In this document: piece after piece, positions 8,042-15,415 of the stretch
Numbering within the stretch: position 1 is the first letter of the stretch
How the letters are laid out: every line of letters starts with the position of its first letter
NCBI RefSeq assembly: GCF_038039215.1
Contig: NZ_JBBPCL010000001.1
Location: 2,356,001-2,420,000 of the forward strand
DNA: 64,000 bases
Reading direction: 5' to 3'
Origin: Pseudonocardia sp. T1-2H
Lineage (GTDB): Bacteria; Actinomycetota; Actinomycetes; Mycobacteriales; Pseudonocardiaceae
The notes under the pieces: generated by a model
Told to the model about the DNA's origin: nothing
The model's database searches: none
What the model saw: only the letters and a program-made list of their open reading frames with translations
Translations under genes and position numbers: made by a program

Positions 8042-10972
8042 GTGTCCGACGGTCCCGACCGCCGCGACTCGTTCCCGGCCGACCTGCGGGTGACCCTGCC
8101 CGGCAGCGAGCTGGCCGAGCTCATGGCGGCGCGGGACTGGTCGTCGAGCCTGCTGGGGGAACCGCGGACCTGGTCGCCGGCGCTGCGTTCGGTCGTCGCC
8201 CTCTGCATGAACTCACGCTTCGCCATGATGATCATGTGGGGCCCCGAGCTCACGATGATCTACAACGACGCCTACGCGCCCATGCTGGGACACCGGCACC
8301 CGTCGGCGCTCGGCCGGCCGATCGCCGAGGTCTGGTCCGAGGAGTGGCCCGTCCTGCGCGGCATCGTCGATGAGGTGCTCGACACCGGGCAGGCCACCTA
8401 CAGCGAGGACTTCCTGCTGGTCACCACCCGGAACGGGTTCCTCGAGGAGGCCTACTTCACGTTCTCCTACAGCCCGCTGCCCGAGCCGGACGGTCGGATC
8501 GGCGGCCTGCTGGACACCGTGGCCGAGACGACGTCGCAGGTGCTGGCGACCCGCCGGCTCGCCGCCCTGCAGCAGCTCGGCCAGGTGCACGCCGCGCGGA
8601 TCGGCGGTGCGGACGACGTCGCCGCCGCCGTGGCGGAGGTGCTGTCCGGGTTTCGTGCGGACCTCCCGTTCGCGGCGATCTACCTGACGGACGAGGAGAA
8701 GCCGGACGGTCAGCGGCAGGTCGGGGGGTACGGGCTCGACGGCGGTGCCCTGCCGCCGATCGGCCCGCTCGCGGACGCGACGCGCCGGACGCTCGCGGGC
8801 GAGGAGGGCGTCACGGCCGTCGACGTGGCGGCGGACGTCGCGGACCTCGTCGAGCCGGGTGCGTGGCGGATCGGGGACAGCCCGGTCCGCACCGCGCTCG
8901 TCGTGCCGCTCGGGCTCGCGACCGCGGACCGACCGATCGGTGTCGCGGTCCTCGGCACCAGCCCCTACCTGCGGCTGGACGGGGACTACCGCTCCTTCCT
9001 CGACCTCGTGGCCCGCCAGGTCGGGTCCGCCGTCACCGACGCCCAGGCCTACGACGCCGCGCAGCGCCGGGCCGAGGCCCTGGCCGAGCTCGACCGGGCC
9101 CGCACCGAGTTCTTCACCGGGGTCAGCCACGAGCTGCGGACGCCGCTCGCGCTGATCAGCGGCCCGGCCGAGGACGCCCTCGCCGACACCGCGGAGCCAC
9201 TCACAGAGGCGCAGCGCGAGCGCCTCGAGCTCGTCCGCCGCAACGCCGGGCGGATGCGCCGCATGGTGGACACGCTGCTGGACTTCGCCGCGCTGGAGGC
9301 CGGCCGGCTGGTCCCCGAGCTGGTCGCCGTCGACGCCGGGGTGCTCACCCGGGACATCGCCGCCTCGTTCGCCCCGGCCGCCCGGCGGGCGGGCCTGGCC
9401 GCCGAGGTGGACAGCCCGGACGTCGGCCCGGTCCGCCTGGACCCGGACATGTGGGAGAAGGTGCTGCTCAACCTGCTCTCCAACGCCGTGAAGTTCACCC
9501 CGCAGGGCGGTATCGGGGTGCGCCTGCGCCGGGAGGGCGACGTGCTCGACCTGCGTGTCACCGACAGCGGTGTCGGCATCCCCGCGGACGAGGTGCCGGC
9601 GCTGTTCCGCCGGTTCCACCGCGTCCGCGGGACGGCCGGGCGCTCGCACGAGGGCACCGGGATCGGCCTGGCGCTCGTGGCCGAGCTGACCGCGCTGCAC
9701 GGCGGAACCGTCGAGGTCGCGAGCGAGCCCGGGGAGGGAACGACCTTCACGGTGCGGATCCCGGTCGAGGACGCGGGCGTCGCCGCCGAGCCGGTCCACC
9801 CGCGTGCCGTCGGCCGTTACCGGGACGAGGCCCTGCAGTGGAGCGTGACGCCCGACGCCGGGCCCGCGCCGGGTCCCTCCGCGCCGTTCGTGCTGGTCGC
9901 GGACGACAACCAGGACCTGCGCCGCTACCTCGCCCGGCTGCTCGAACCGCACTACCGGGTGCTCGCGGTCGCGGACGGGCAGGAGGCGCTCGACGCCATC
10001 CGCCGCGAGATCCCGGACCTGGTGCTCGCGGACGTGATGATGCCCCGCCTCGACGGGCTGGGCCTGCTCGCGGCGCTGCGCGCGGACCCGGACACGGCGA
10101 CGACGCCGGTCGTGCTGCTCTCCGCACGGGCGGGCGAGGAGGCGGCCGTCGACGGCCTGGCCGCCGGCGCGGACGACTACCTCGCCAAGCCGTTCTCCCC
10201 GCCCGAGCTGCTCGCACGCGTCCGCACCACCATCGGCCTCGCGCAGGTCCGGGCACGTCTGCTCCAGGAGCAGACGGCCGTGGCGCTGACCCTGCAGCGC
10301 TCCATCCTCGGCCCCACCCGGCTCCCGGACGGGTTCGCGGTCCGGTACGAACCGGCGTCGACGACGCTGGAGGTCGGCGGGGACTGGTACGACGTCGTCG
10401 GGCTGGACGACGGGACGATCGGCGTGGTCGTCGGGGACGTCGTCGGGCGGGGGTTGGACGCGGCCGGGGTGATGGGGCAGCTGCGCAGTGCGGGGCGGGC
10501 GCTCCTGCTGCAGCAGCACACGCCGGCGCGGGTGCTCGAGACGCTGGACCGGTTTGCCGCGCTCACCCCCGGTGCGCGCTGCAGCACCGTGTTCTGCGCG
10601 GTGATCGACCCGGCCACGGGCACGATCAGTTACTCCAGCGCGGGGCACCTGCCCGCGATCCTGGTCGAGGAGTCCGGCGGGCACCGGCTGCTCGGCGACG
10701 CGCTCGCCGTCCCGCTCGCCGTCCTCGACGACCTGACCAGGCCCGAGGCCGTAGCGTCGCTCCCGGCGGGCTCGACCCTGATGCTCTACACGGACGGCCT
10801 GGTCGAGCGCCGGGACGACGACGTCGACAACGGCGTGGACCGGGCGGTCGCCGCCCTGACCGCCGCCCGCGAGCTCCCCTCCGACGCCGTGATCGAGCTG
10901 GTGGCGAACCGGCTACTCATGGACGACCACGACGACGACGTCGCCTTCCTCGTCTACCGGCACCCCGGTTAG
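8042..10972 (+). CDS. PAS-GAF-histidine kinase-receiver-PP2C phosphatase protein
   Basis: A multidomain signalling protein of about 976 residues. In order: a PAS-like domain (about 25-150, IMWGPELTMIYNDAYAPMLG); a GAF domain (about 190-335); HisKA with SHELRTPL and phospho-acceptor His363; HATPase (about 470-575, NLLSNAVKFTP and GTGIGLALVAELT); a receiver domain with Asp664 (VLADVMMPRLDG) and the conserved Lys in LAKPFSPPEL; and a SpoIIE/PP2C phosphatase domain from about 765 (EVGGDWYDVVGLDDG to the end). Linking a hybrid kinase to a PP2C phosphatase suggests control of an anti-anti-sigma factor. It has no transmembrane segment, so it should be cytosolic. The start at GTG 8042 follows GAGG; GTG 8036 is possible. 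The 245 bases upstream hold no gene. Confidence 0.92.
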   Translation: MSDGPDRRDSFPADLRVTLPGSELAELMAARDWSSSLLGEPRTWSPALRSVVALCMNSRFAMMIMWGPELTMIYNDAYAPMLGHRHPSALGRPIAEVWSEEWPVLRGIVDEVLDTGQATYSEDFLLVTTRNGFLEEAYFTFSYSPLPEPDGRIGGLLDTVAETTSQVLATRRLAALQQLGQVHAARIGGADDVAAAVAEVLSGFRADLPFAAIYLTDEEKPDGQRQVGGYGLDGGALPPIGPLADATRRTLAGEEGVTAVDVAADVADLVEPGAWRIGDSPVRTALVVPLGLATADRPIGVAVLGTSPYLRLDGDYRSFLDLVARQVGSAVTDAQAYDAAQRRAEALAELDRARTEFFTGVSHELRTPLALISGPAEDALADTAEPLTEAQRERLELVRRNAGRMRRMVDTLLDFAALEAGRLVPELVAVDAGVLTRDIAASFAPAARRAGLAAEVDSPDVGPVRLDPDMWEKVLLNLLSNAVKFTPQGGIGVRLRREGDVLDLRVTDSGVGIPADEVPALFRRFHRVRGTAGRSHEGTGIGLALVAELTALHGGTVEVASEPGEGTTFTVRIPVEDAGVAAEPVHPRAVGRYRDEALQWSVTPDAGPAPGPSAPFVLVADDNQDLRRYLARLLEPHYRVLAVADGQEALDAIRREIPDLVLADVMMPRLDGLGLLAALRADPDTATTPVVLLSARAGEEAAVDGLAAGADDYLAKPFSPPELLARVRTTIGLAQVRARLLQEQTAVALTLQRSILGPTRLPDGFAVRYEPASTTLEVGGDWYDVVGLDDGTIGVVVGDVVGRGLDAAGVMGQLRSAGRALLLQQHTPARVLETLDRFAALTPGARCSTVFCAVIDPATGTISYSSAGHLPAILVEESGGHRLLGDALAVPLAVLDDLTRPEAVASLPAGSTLMLYTDGLVERRDDDVDNGVDRAVAALTAARELPSDAVIELVANRLLMDDHDDDVAFLVYRHPG

Positions 10973-10983
10973 CGCAGGCCCGC

Positions 10984-12249
10984 TCAGCGCAGGTCGGCGG
11001 CGGGAAAGGGCGGTCGCTCGTCGAACCGCAGGGAAAGCCTCCCGGCGGCGCGCCAGGCCCGCGCGGTCAGGTCCCGGTCCTCGTCGGTGACGAAGTTCCC
11101 CATCACCCGCAGCGCCACCGTCATCAGGGAGCGTGAGCGCATCCCGACCGGCCCCGCCAGCGGGAGCAGCCGGGGGAGCGTGAGCAGCCCGGCGAGCCGG
11201 CGCGCGATCGAGAACGCCTGCCCGTAGTGGGTGCGCAGGGTGGCGGGCCAGGCCACGGCGAGATCCTTCTCGCCGGTCAGCAGCTCGGCCACCACCCGTC
11301 CGGTCTCCATGCCGTAGTCGATGCCCTCGCCGTTGAGCGGGTTCACGCAGCCCGCGGCGTCGCCGATCAGCGCCCAGTTCGGGCCGGCGACGCCGGAGAC
11401 CGCGCCGCCCATCGGGAGCAGCGCCGACGCCGGGAGCCGCACGGGGCCGTCGAGCTGCCAGTCGTCCCGGCGCATGTCCGCGTAGTGCTCGATGAGCCCG
11501 CGCAGGCGCACCTTGGCCGGGCGGGCGTCGGTGGCGAGGGTGCCGACGCCGATGTTGACCTCGCCGTTGTTCAGCGGGAACACCCAGCCGTAGCCGGCCA
11601 GCACCTCGTCGGAGGCGCCGCGCAGCTCCAGATGGGAGGAGATCCACGGGTCGTCGCTGCGGCCGGAGCGGATGTAGCCGCGCGCCGCGACGCCGTAGGC
11701 GGTGTCCTTGTGCCACTCCCGGCCGAGCACCCGGCCGAGCGTGGAGCGCGCGCCGTCCGCGACGACGACGCGCTCGCACCGGACGGTCGTGGTGGTGCCG
11801 TCCTGCAGGGCGAGCACGACTCCGGAGATCCGCTCGCCGTCCCGCTCCACGTCGACGGCCTTGGCGCCCTCCATCGGGACCGCGCCGGACTCGAGCGCCA
11901 CGTCCCGGATCTTCGCGTCCAGTTCGGTGCGGGCGACCGCGCTGCCGGTAGCGGGGAGCGAGCCCCCCGGCCAGGGGAGCTCCAGCTCCTGGCCGAACCC
12001 GGCGGCGCGCAGGCCCCGGTTGGAGCCGTGCGACCGCACCCACTCGCCGAGGCCCAGGTGGTCCAGCTCGGCGATCGCGCGCGGGGTGAGCCCGTCCCCA
12101 CAGGTCTTGTCCCGGGGGAACACCGCGGCGTCCGCCAGCACGACGTCGAGGCCGTGCCGGGCGGCCCACGCGGCGGCGGCCGATCCCGCGGGCCCCGCGC
12201 CGACGACGAGGAGGTCGGTCGAACCGGGGAGCGGGCGGGAGACGTTCAT
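10984..12249 (-). CDS. menJ: Menaquinone reductase MenJ (geranylgeranyl reductase family)
   Basis: A 421-residue FAD-dependent reductase closely resembling mycobacterial MenJ (Rv0561c), which saturates one isoprene unit of menaquinone to give MK-9(II-H2)-type quinones. Visible are the FAD motif VVGAGPAGS (residues 15-23), FPRDKTCGDGLTPRA, the long WVFPLNNGEVNIGVG segment and the second FAD contact ALIGDAAGCVNPLNGEGIDY. It works at the membrane on lipoquinone. It is convergent with the kinase gene (11 bases apart) and lies downstream of, and in the same direction as, the lyase-like gene. The match extends over the whole length. Confidence 0.9.
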   Translation of the reverse strand: MNVSRPLPGSTDLLVVGAGPAGSAAAAWAARHGLDVVLADAAVFPRDKTCGDGLTPRAIAELDHLGLGEWVRSHGSNRGLRAAGFGQELELPWPGGSLPATGSAVARTELDAKIRDVALESGAVPMEGAKAVDVERDGERISGVVLALQDGTTTTVRCERVVVADGARSTLGRVLGREWHKDTAYGVAARGYIRSGRSDDPWISSHLELRGASDEVLAGYGWVFPLNNGEVNIGVGTLATDARPAKVRLRGLIEHYADMRRDDWQLDGPVRLPASALLPMGGAVSGVAGPNWALIGDAAGCVNPLNGEGIDYGMETGRVVAELLTGEKDLAVAWPATLRTHYGQAFSIARRLAGLLTLPRLLPLAGPVGMRSRSLMTVALRVMGNFVTDEDRDLTARAWRAAGRLSLRFDERPPFPAADLR

Positions 12250-12308
12250 GCGTTCAGTGTCGCAAGCCCGCGCGAGCGGCGTCGGACGCCGGGTGAGAGA
12301 TGCGTCGC

Positions 12309-13217
12309 TCAGCCCGCCTGGTCGCCGGCGGCGTAGCGGCGCTCCTGCTCGCGGATCTCCGGCAAGCCGACGAGGTCCGTGAACTCCTCGAAGGTGGGCA
12401 GCTCGGTCTTCGTCACGGTGCCCCGGGCACTCAGTTCGGCGAGGTAGTTGCGCATCCCGGCGGTCGCGGCGAGCAGCGCGCCGATCGGGAACAGGACCAT
12501 CGCGAAGCCGAGCTTGCCGATCGTCCCGACGTCGATCGGCGGCGTCCGCCCGCCCTCGACCCAGTTGAAGACCAGCGGGGCCTCCCCGGCGAGCTCCCCG
12601 GCGATCCGCTCGACGTCGGCCTCGGTGGTCGGGGCCTCGACGAACAGCGCGTCCGCGCCCGCGGCGAGATAGGCGCGGGCGCGCTCGATCGCCGCGTCCA
12701 CGCCGTCGACGGCGATCGCGTCCGTCCGCGCGATCAGGACGAGGTCCGGGTCCCGCCTCGCGTCGACGGCCGCATGCAGCTTCCCGACCATCTCCGCGGC
12801 CGGGACGATCGCCTTACCGGCCATGTGGCCGCACTTCTTGGGGCTGACCTGGTCCTCGAGCTGGATCCCGGCGACGCCTGCGCGCTCGTACTCGGCGACG
12901 GTGCGGGCCACGTTGACGGCGTTGCCGTACCCGGTGTCCGCGTCCGCCACCAGCGGGATCCCGACGGCGGACGCGAGCCGCCGCGCGTTGTCCGCCATCT
13001 CGCTGCCGCTCAGCAGGCCCACGTCCGGCTTGCCGAGCAGCGTCGCCGTGCTGCCGAACCCGGTCATGTAGACGCCGTCGAACCCGGCGGCCTCGACGAG
13101 CCGGGCGGACAGCCCGTCGTAGGCGCCGGGGAGGATCACCGGTCCGGTCTCCGGGACGCGGGCGAGCAGCTCGCGCAGCCGGGCCGGGGTCGTCGGGGGA
13201 GTCGCGCTGGGAGACAT
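12309..13217 (-). CDS. Isocitrate lyase/PEP mutase family (methylisocitrate lyase-like)
   Basis: A 302-residue TIM-barrel enzyme of the isocitrate lyase/PEP mutase superfamily. Metal-binding DADTGYGN (about 93-100), EDQ (about 121) and KKCGH with catalytic Cys129 are intact, so C-C lyase chemistry (2-methylisocitrate to pyruvate and succinate, or a related substrate) is more likely than a phosphonomutase activity. No prpC or prpD genes lie nearby, so a role in propionate catabolism cannot be assumed; oxaloacetate hydrolase or 2,3-dimethylmalate lyase are alternatives. The menJ gene follows in the same direction after 59 bases. Confidence 0.82.
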   Translation of the reverse strand: MSPSATPPTTPARLRELLARVPETGPVILPGAYDGLSARLVEAAGFDGVYMTGFGSTATLLGKPDVGLLSGSEMADNARRLASAVGIPLVADADTGYGNAVNVARTVAEYERAGVAGIQLEDQVSPKKCGHMAGKAIVPAAEMVGKLHAAVDARRDPDLVLIARTDAIAVDGVDAAIERARAYLAAGADALFVEAPTTEADVERIAGELAGEAPLVFNWVEGGRTPPIDVGTIGKLGFAMVLFPIGALLAATAGMRNYLAELSARGTVTKTELPTFEEFTDLVGLPEIREQERRYAAGDQAG

Positions 13218-13324
13218 CGCTCCAGCTTCTCACCTCTCGGCCGGGGAGCCGACGCACGCGGTCCGGTGCCACGCACACGGTCGGCCGGGCGCGTGGGGCC
13301 GACCGCGCGCACGGAGGCCGTGCC

Positions 13325-13726
13325 TCACCCCTGCGCATGCACCTGCCACAGATGCCCGTCCGGGTCCGCGAAGCTGCCCTCGTAGCCCCACGGCTGCTGC
13401 CCCGGCGGGGTCACCACGATCGCGCCTGCCGCCGCAGCGCGTTCGACGAGCTCGTCGACGTCGGTGGGGCTCCCGACCCCGAGCGTCAGGACGCACTCGG
13501 TCTGGCCGGGCTTCGCGACCTCCCGGTCCCCAATGACCCAGCCGAAGCCGCCGGTCGGGATCAGCATCAGGTTCAGGCCGGCGTTGACGGCGAACTGCAG
13601 GGGCTCGGGCACCCCGTCGTCGGCCGGCTCGCCGAAGGCGTCGAGGCCGAGACCGTCCCGGTAGAACGCGAACGAGCGCGGCCGGTCCGCGATCGGCAGG
13701 CAGACGAGGGCGGGAGAGTACTCCAC
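13325..13726 (-). CDS. VOC (glyoxalase/dioxygenase superfamily) protein
   Basis: A 133-residue vicinal-oxygen-chelate protein: two beta-alpha-beta-beta-beta modules, the first beginning LVCLPIADRPRSFAFYRDGL, the second ending WGYEGSFADPDGHLWQVH. The Glu and His expected as metal ligands near the C-terminus are present. The GTG start is supported by GGAGGAG. Proteins of this size are glyoxalases, antibiotic-binding proteins or isomerases; the specific role is not readable. It is divergent from the dioxygenase gene. Confidence 0.8.
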   Translation of the reverse strand: MEYSPALVCLPIADRPRSFAFYRDGLGLDAFGEPADDGVPEPLQFAVNAGLNLMLIPTGGFGWVIGDREVAKPGQTECVLTLGVGSPTDVDELVERAAAAGAIVVTPPGQQPWGYEGSFADPDGHLWQVHAQG

Positions 13727-13801
13727 GGATCTCCTCCAGAATCGGGTCTCTCCAGTCTCGACCGTGCCGGGCGGCCGGACTCATCGCCCCGTCAGGGCGC
13801 G

Positions 13802-13852
13802 TTGACAGCGGTTCGAAACCGGACGTACGTTGGTTGAGAGTTGAACAACCAA
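13802..13852 (+). promoter_or_regulatory. Promoter with two nested inverted repeats
   Basis: TTGACA (13802-13807), an 18-base spacer and TACGTT (13826-13831). The spacer holds CGGTT-CGA-AACCG (13809-13821), and TTGGTTG-N9-CAACCAA (13830-13836 / 13846-13852) overlaps the -10 and the transcription start. Both repeats share GGTT/AACC arms. The placement predicts tight repression; a MarR-type regulator would fit. Confidence 0.6.
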
Positions 13853-13862
13853 GGAGAGCGCG

Positions 13863-14717
13863 ATGTCCGTCCACCCGTTCGACCTGCACCTCGCGAACGT
13901 CGCGAAGGCGGGCGAGCACGCCGTCTGGACCCCCGAGGACGGGGCGCTGCCGGCGCTCTACCTGAGCCACGGCGCGCCGCCGCTGTTCGAGGACCCGGTC
14001 TGGATGGCGCAGCTGTTCGCGTGGGCGCGATCGATGCCGAGGCCCGAGGCGGTCCTGATCGTCTCCGCGCACTGGGAGGCGGCGCCGCTCACCCTGTCCA
14101 GCAGCGACGCGCACGTCACGCCGGTCTACGACTTCGGCGGCTTCGACCCGATGTACTACCGGATGCGCTATGACACCCCGGACGCGAGCGCGCTGGCGAA
14201 GCGGGTGCTCGGCGCCCTCGGTGACCGCGAGGAGGTCCACGAGAGCCGGACCCGCGGGCTGGACCACGGGGCCTGGGTCCCGCTGAAGATCATGTACCCG
14301 GACGCGGACATCCCGGTGCTGCAGCTCAGTCTCCCGACTGCCGACCCGGGGCGGCTGCTGGTGCTCGGCGCCCGGCTCCGCGAGCTGCGCGAGGAGGGCG
14401 TGCTGGTCGTCGGCTCCGGCTTCACCACGCACGGCCTGCCGTTCCTGACGCGCGACGACTTCCTCGGCAGGACGACGCCCGGCTGGTCGGCGGACTTCGA
14501 CGCGTGGGCCGCCGAGGCGCTGGCCCGGGGCGACGTCGACGAGCTGGCGAACTACCGCAGCCGGGCGCCGGGCATGCCGTACGCGCACCCGACCGTCGAG
14601 CACTTCATCCCGCTGTTCGTGACGCTGGGCGCCTCGGCGGACCCGGAGGCGGCGCGGGAGTCCACGATCGAGGGGTTCTGGATGGGCCTGTCGAAGAGGT
14701 CGCTCCAGGTGGCCTGA
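13863..14717 (+). CDS. Class III extradiol dioxygenase (LigB/DODA type)
   Basis: A 284-residue non-haem dioxygenase of the 4,5-DOPA-extradiol/LigB family. Metal and active-site segments are visible: SHGAPPLFEDP (about 38-48), VSAHWEAAPL, GLDHGAWVPLKIMYPDADIP, GSGFTTHG, and HPTVEHFIPLFV near the end. Such enzymes open catechol rings or act on related aromatics using Fe(II) or Zn. AAGGAG precedes the ATG. The promoter is covered by two inverted repeats, suggesting induction by an aromatic effector. A hairpin terminator follows at 14732-14750. Confidence 0.88.
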   Translation: MSVHPFDLHLANVAKAGEHAVWTPEDGALPALYLSHGAPPLFEDPVWMAQLFAWARSMPRPEAVLIVSAHWEAAPLTLSSSDAHVTPVYDFGGFDPMYYRMRYDTPDASALAKRVLGALGDREEVHESRTRGLDHGAWVPLKIMYPDADIPVLQLSLPTADPGRLLVLGARLRELREEGVLVVGSGFTTHGLPFLTRDDFLGRTTPGWSADFDAWAAEALARGDVDELANYRSRAPGMPYAHPTVEHFIPLFVTLGASADPEAARESTIEGFWMGLSKRSLQVA

Positions 14718-14731
14718 GCGGCGCGCCGGGA

Positions 14732-14750
14732 TCGTCGGCGAACCCGACGA
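14732..14750 (+). terminator. Hairpin terminator
   Basis: TCGTCGG (14732-14738) pairs with CCGACGA (14744-14750) across a five-base loop, 15 bases after the dioxygenase stop and before the convergent marR gene. It could serve both directions. Confidence 0.6.
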
Positions 14751-14902
14751 AAGGCGCAGAATGCCGGGTTTCGGCAAACCGGGTGCGGAGATCGAGATCG
14801 TGACCGATCGACCTGTCCGAGCGCTGGGGCCCGACGAGCGGGGGCAGCCGGGTCGCCTCCTCCTGGCAGGCGGGGTTGGCGTCGCCGGGCAACGATCTCC
14901 GC

Positions 14903-15334
14903 TCACGAGCGGCGGAGCCGTGTCAATATCCGGGTGAGTTCCGCGCGGTCCTGGTCGTCGAGGCCGGCGAAGAAACCCTCCGAGCCCGCGTGCCGGGCGG
15001 TGCGGATCGCGTCGACGAGCTCGGTGCCCTTCTGCGTGAGCCCGACGAGCGTGGCGCGGCGGTCCTTCGGGTCCGGCGCCCGCTCGACGAGCCCGCGTTC
15101 CTGCAGGTCGTCGACAACCTCGGTGGTCGAGCGCGGCGCGATCCGCAGGTGCTCGGCCAGCTCGCCCTGGCGCATCGTCCCGTGCCGGGAGAGCACCCCG
15201 ATCGCCCGGAACTGCGACGGAGTGACGTCCCAGGGGGCCAGCGCCTCCCGGTTGAGATCGCGCAACCGGCGGGCGACGGCCCAGAAGGCCTCCGAGAGCG
15301 TCTCGTCCCGGTCCGGGTCCGCGTCGTGCAGCAC
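14903..15334 (-). CDS. MarR-family transcriptional regulator
   Basis: A winged-helix MarR protein of about 143 residues. The DNA-binding core is clear: TPSQFRAIGVLSRHGTMRQG, then ELAEHLRIAPRSTTEVVDDL, the wing VERAPDPKDRRATLVGLTQKG and a C-terminal dimerisation helix. I place the start at GTG 15334. A longer frame from 15391 would run coding sequence through the palindromic operator at 15367-15387 and adds non-MarR residues. No clear ribosome site is seen, so the transcript may be leaderless or the start slightly different. It is divergent from the ABC exporter, which it very likely represses until a drug or toxic ligand binds. Confidence 0.85.
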   Translation of the reverse strand: MLHDADPDRDETLSEAFWAVARRLRDLNREALAPWDVTPSQFRAIGVLSRHGTMRQGELAEHLRIAPRSTTEVVDDLQERGLVERAPDPKDRRATLVGLTQKGTELVDAIRTARHAGSEGFFAGLDDQDRAELTRILTRLRRS

Positions 15335-15366
15335 GGGGAATACCGTAGCAAGGAATCGTGTTGCCC

Positions 15367-15387
15367 CCTCATGATGAGGTAACCTCA
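15367..15387. promoter_or_regulatory. Overlapping palindromes, marR/ABC intergenic operator
   Basis: Two perfect 13-base palindromes overlap: CCTCATGATGAGG (15367-15379) and TGAGGTAACCTCA (15375-15387). They share TGAGG, so two regulator dimers would compete or bind cooperatively. The position between the marR and ABC transporter starts fits a MarR autoregulatory operator. Confidence 0.7.
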
Positions 15388-15415
15388 GCATTGTCGCCGA
15401 ATCGAGGAGTCACAT

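Noticed and set aside
13809..13821. GGTTCGAAACC resembling a tRNA T-loop
   Set aside because: No matching acceptor, anticodon or D arms surround it; it lies in a promoter spacer and is better read as an operator.
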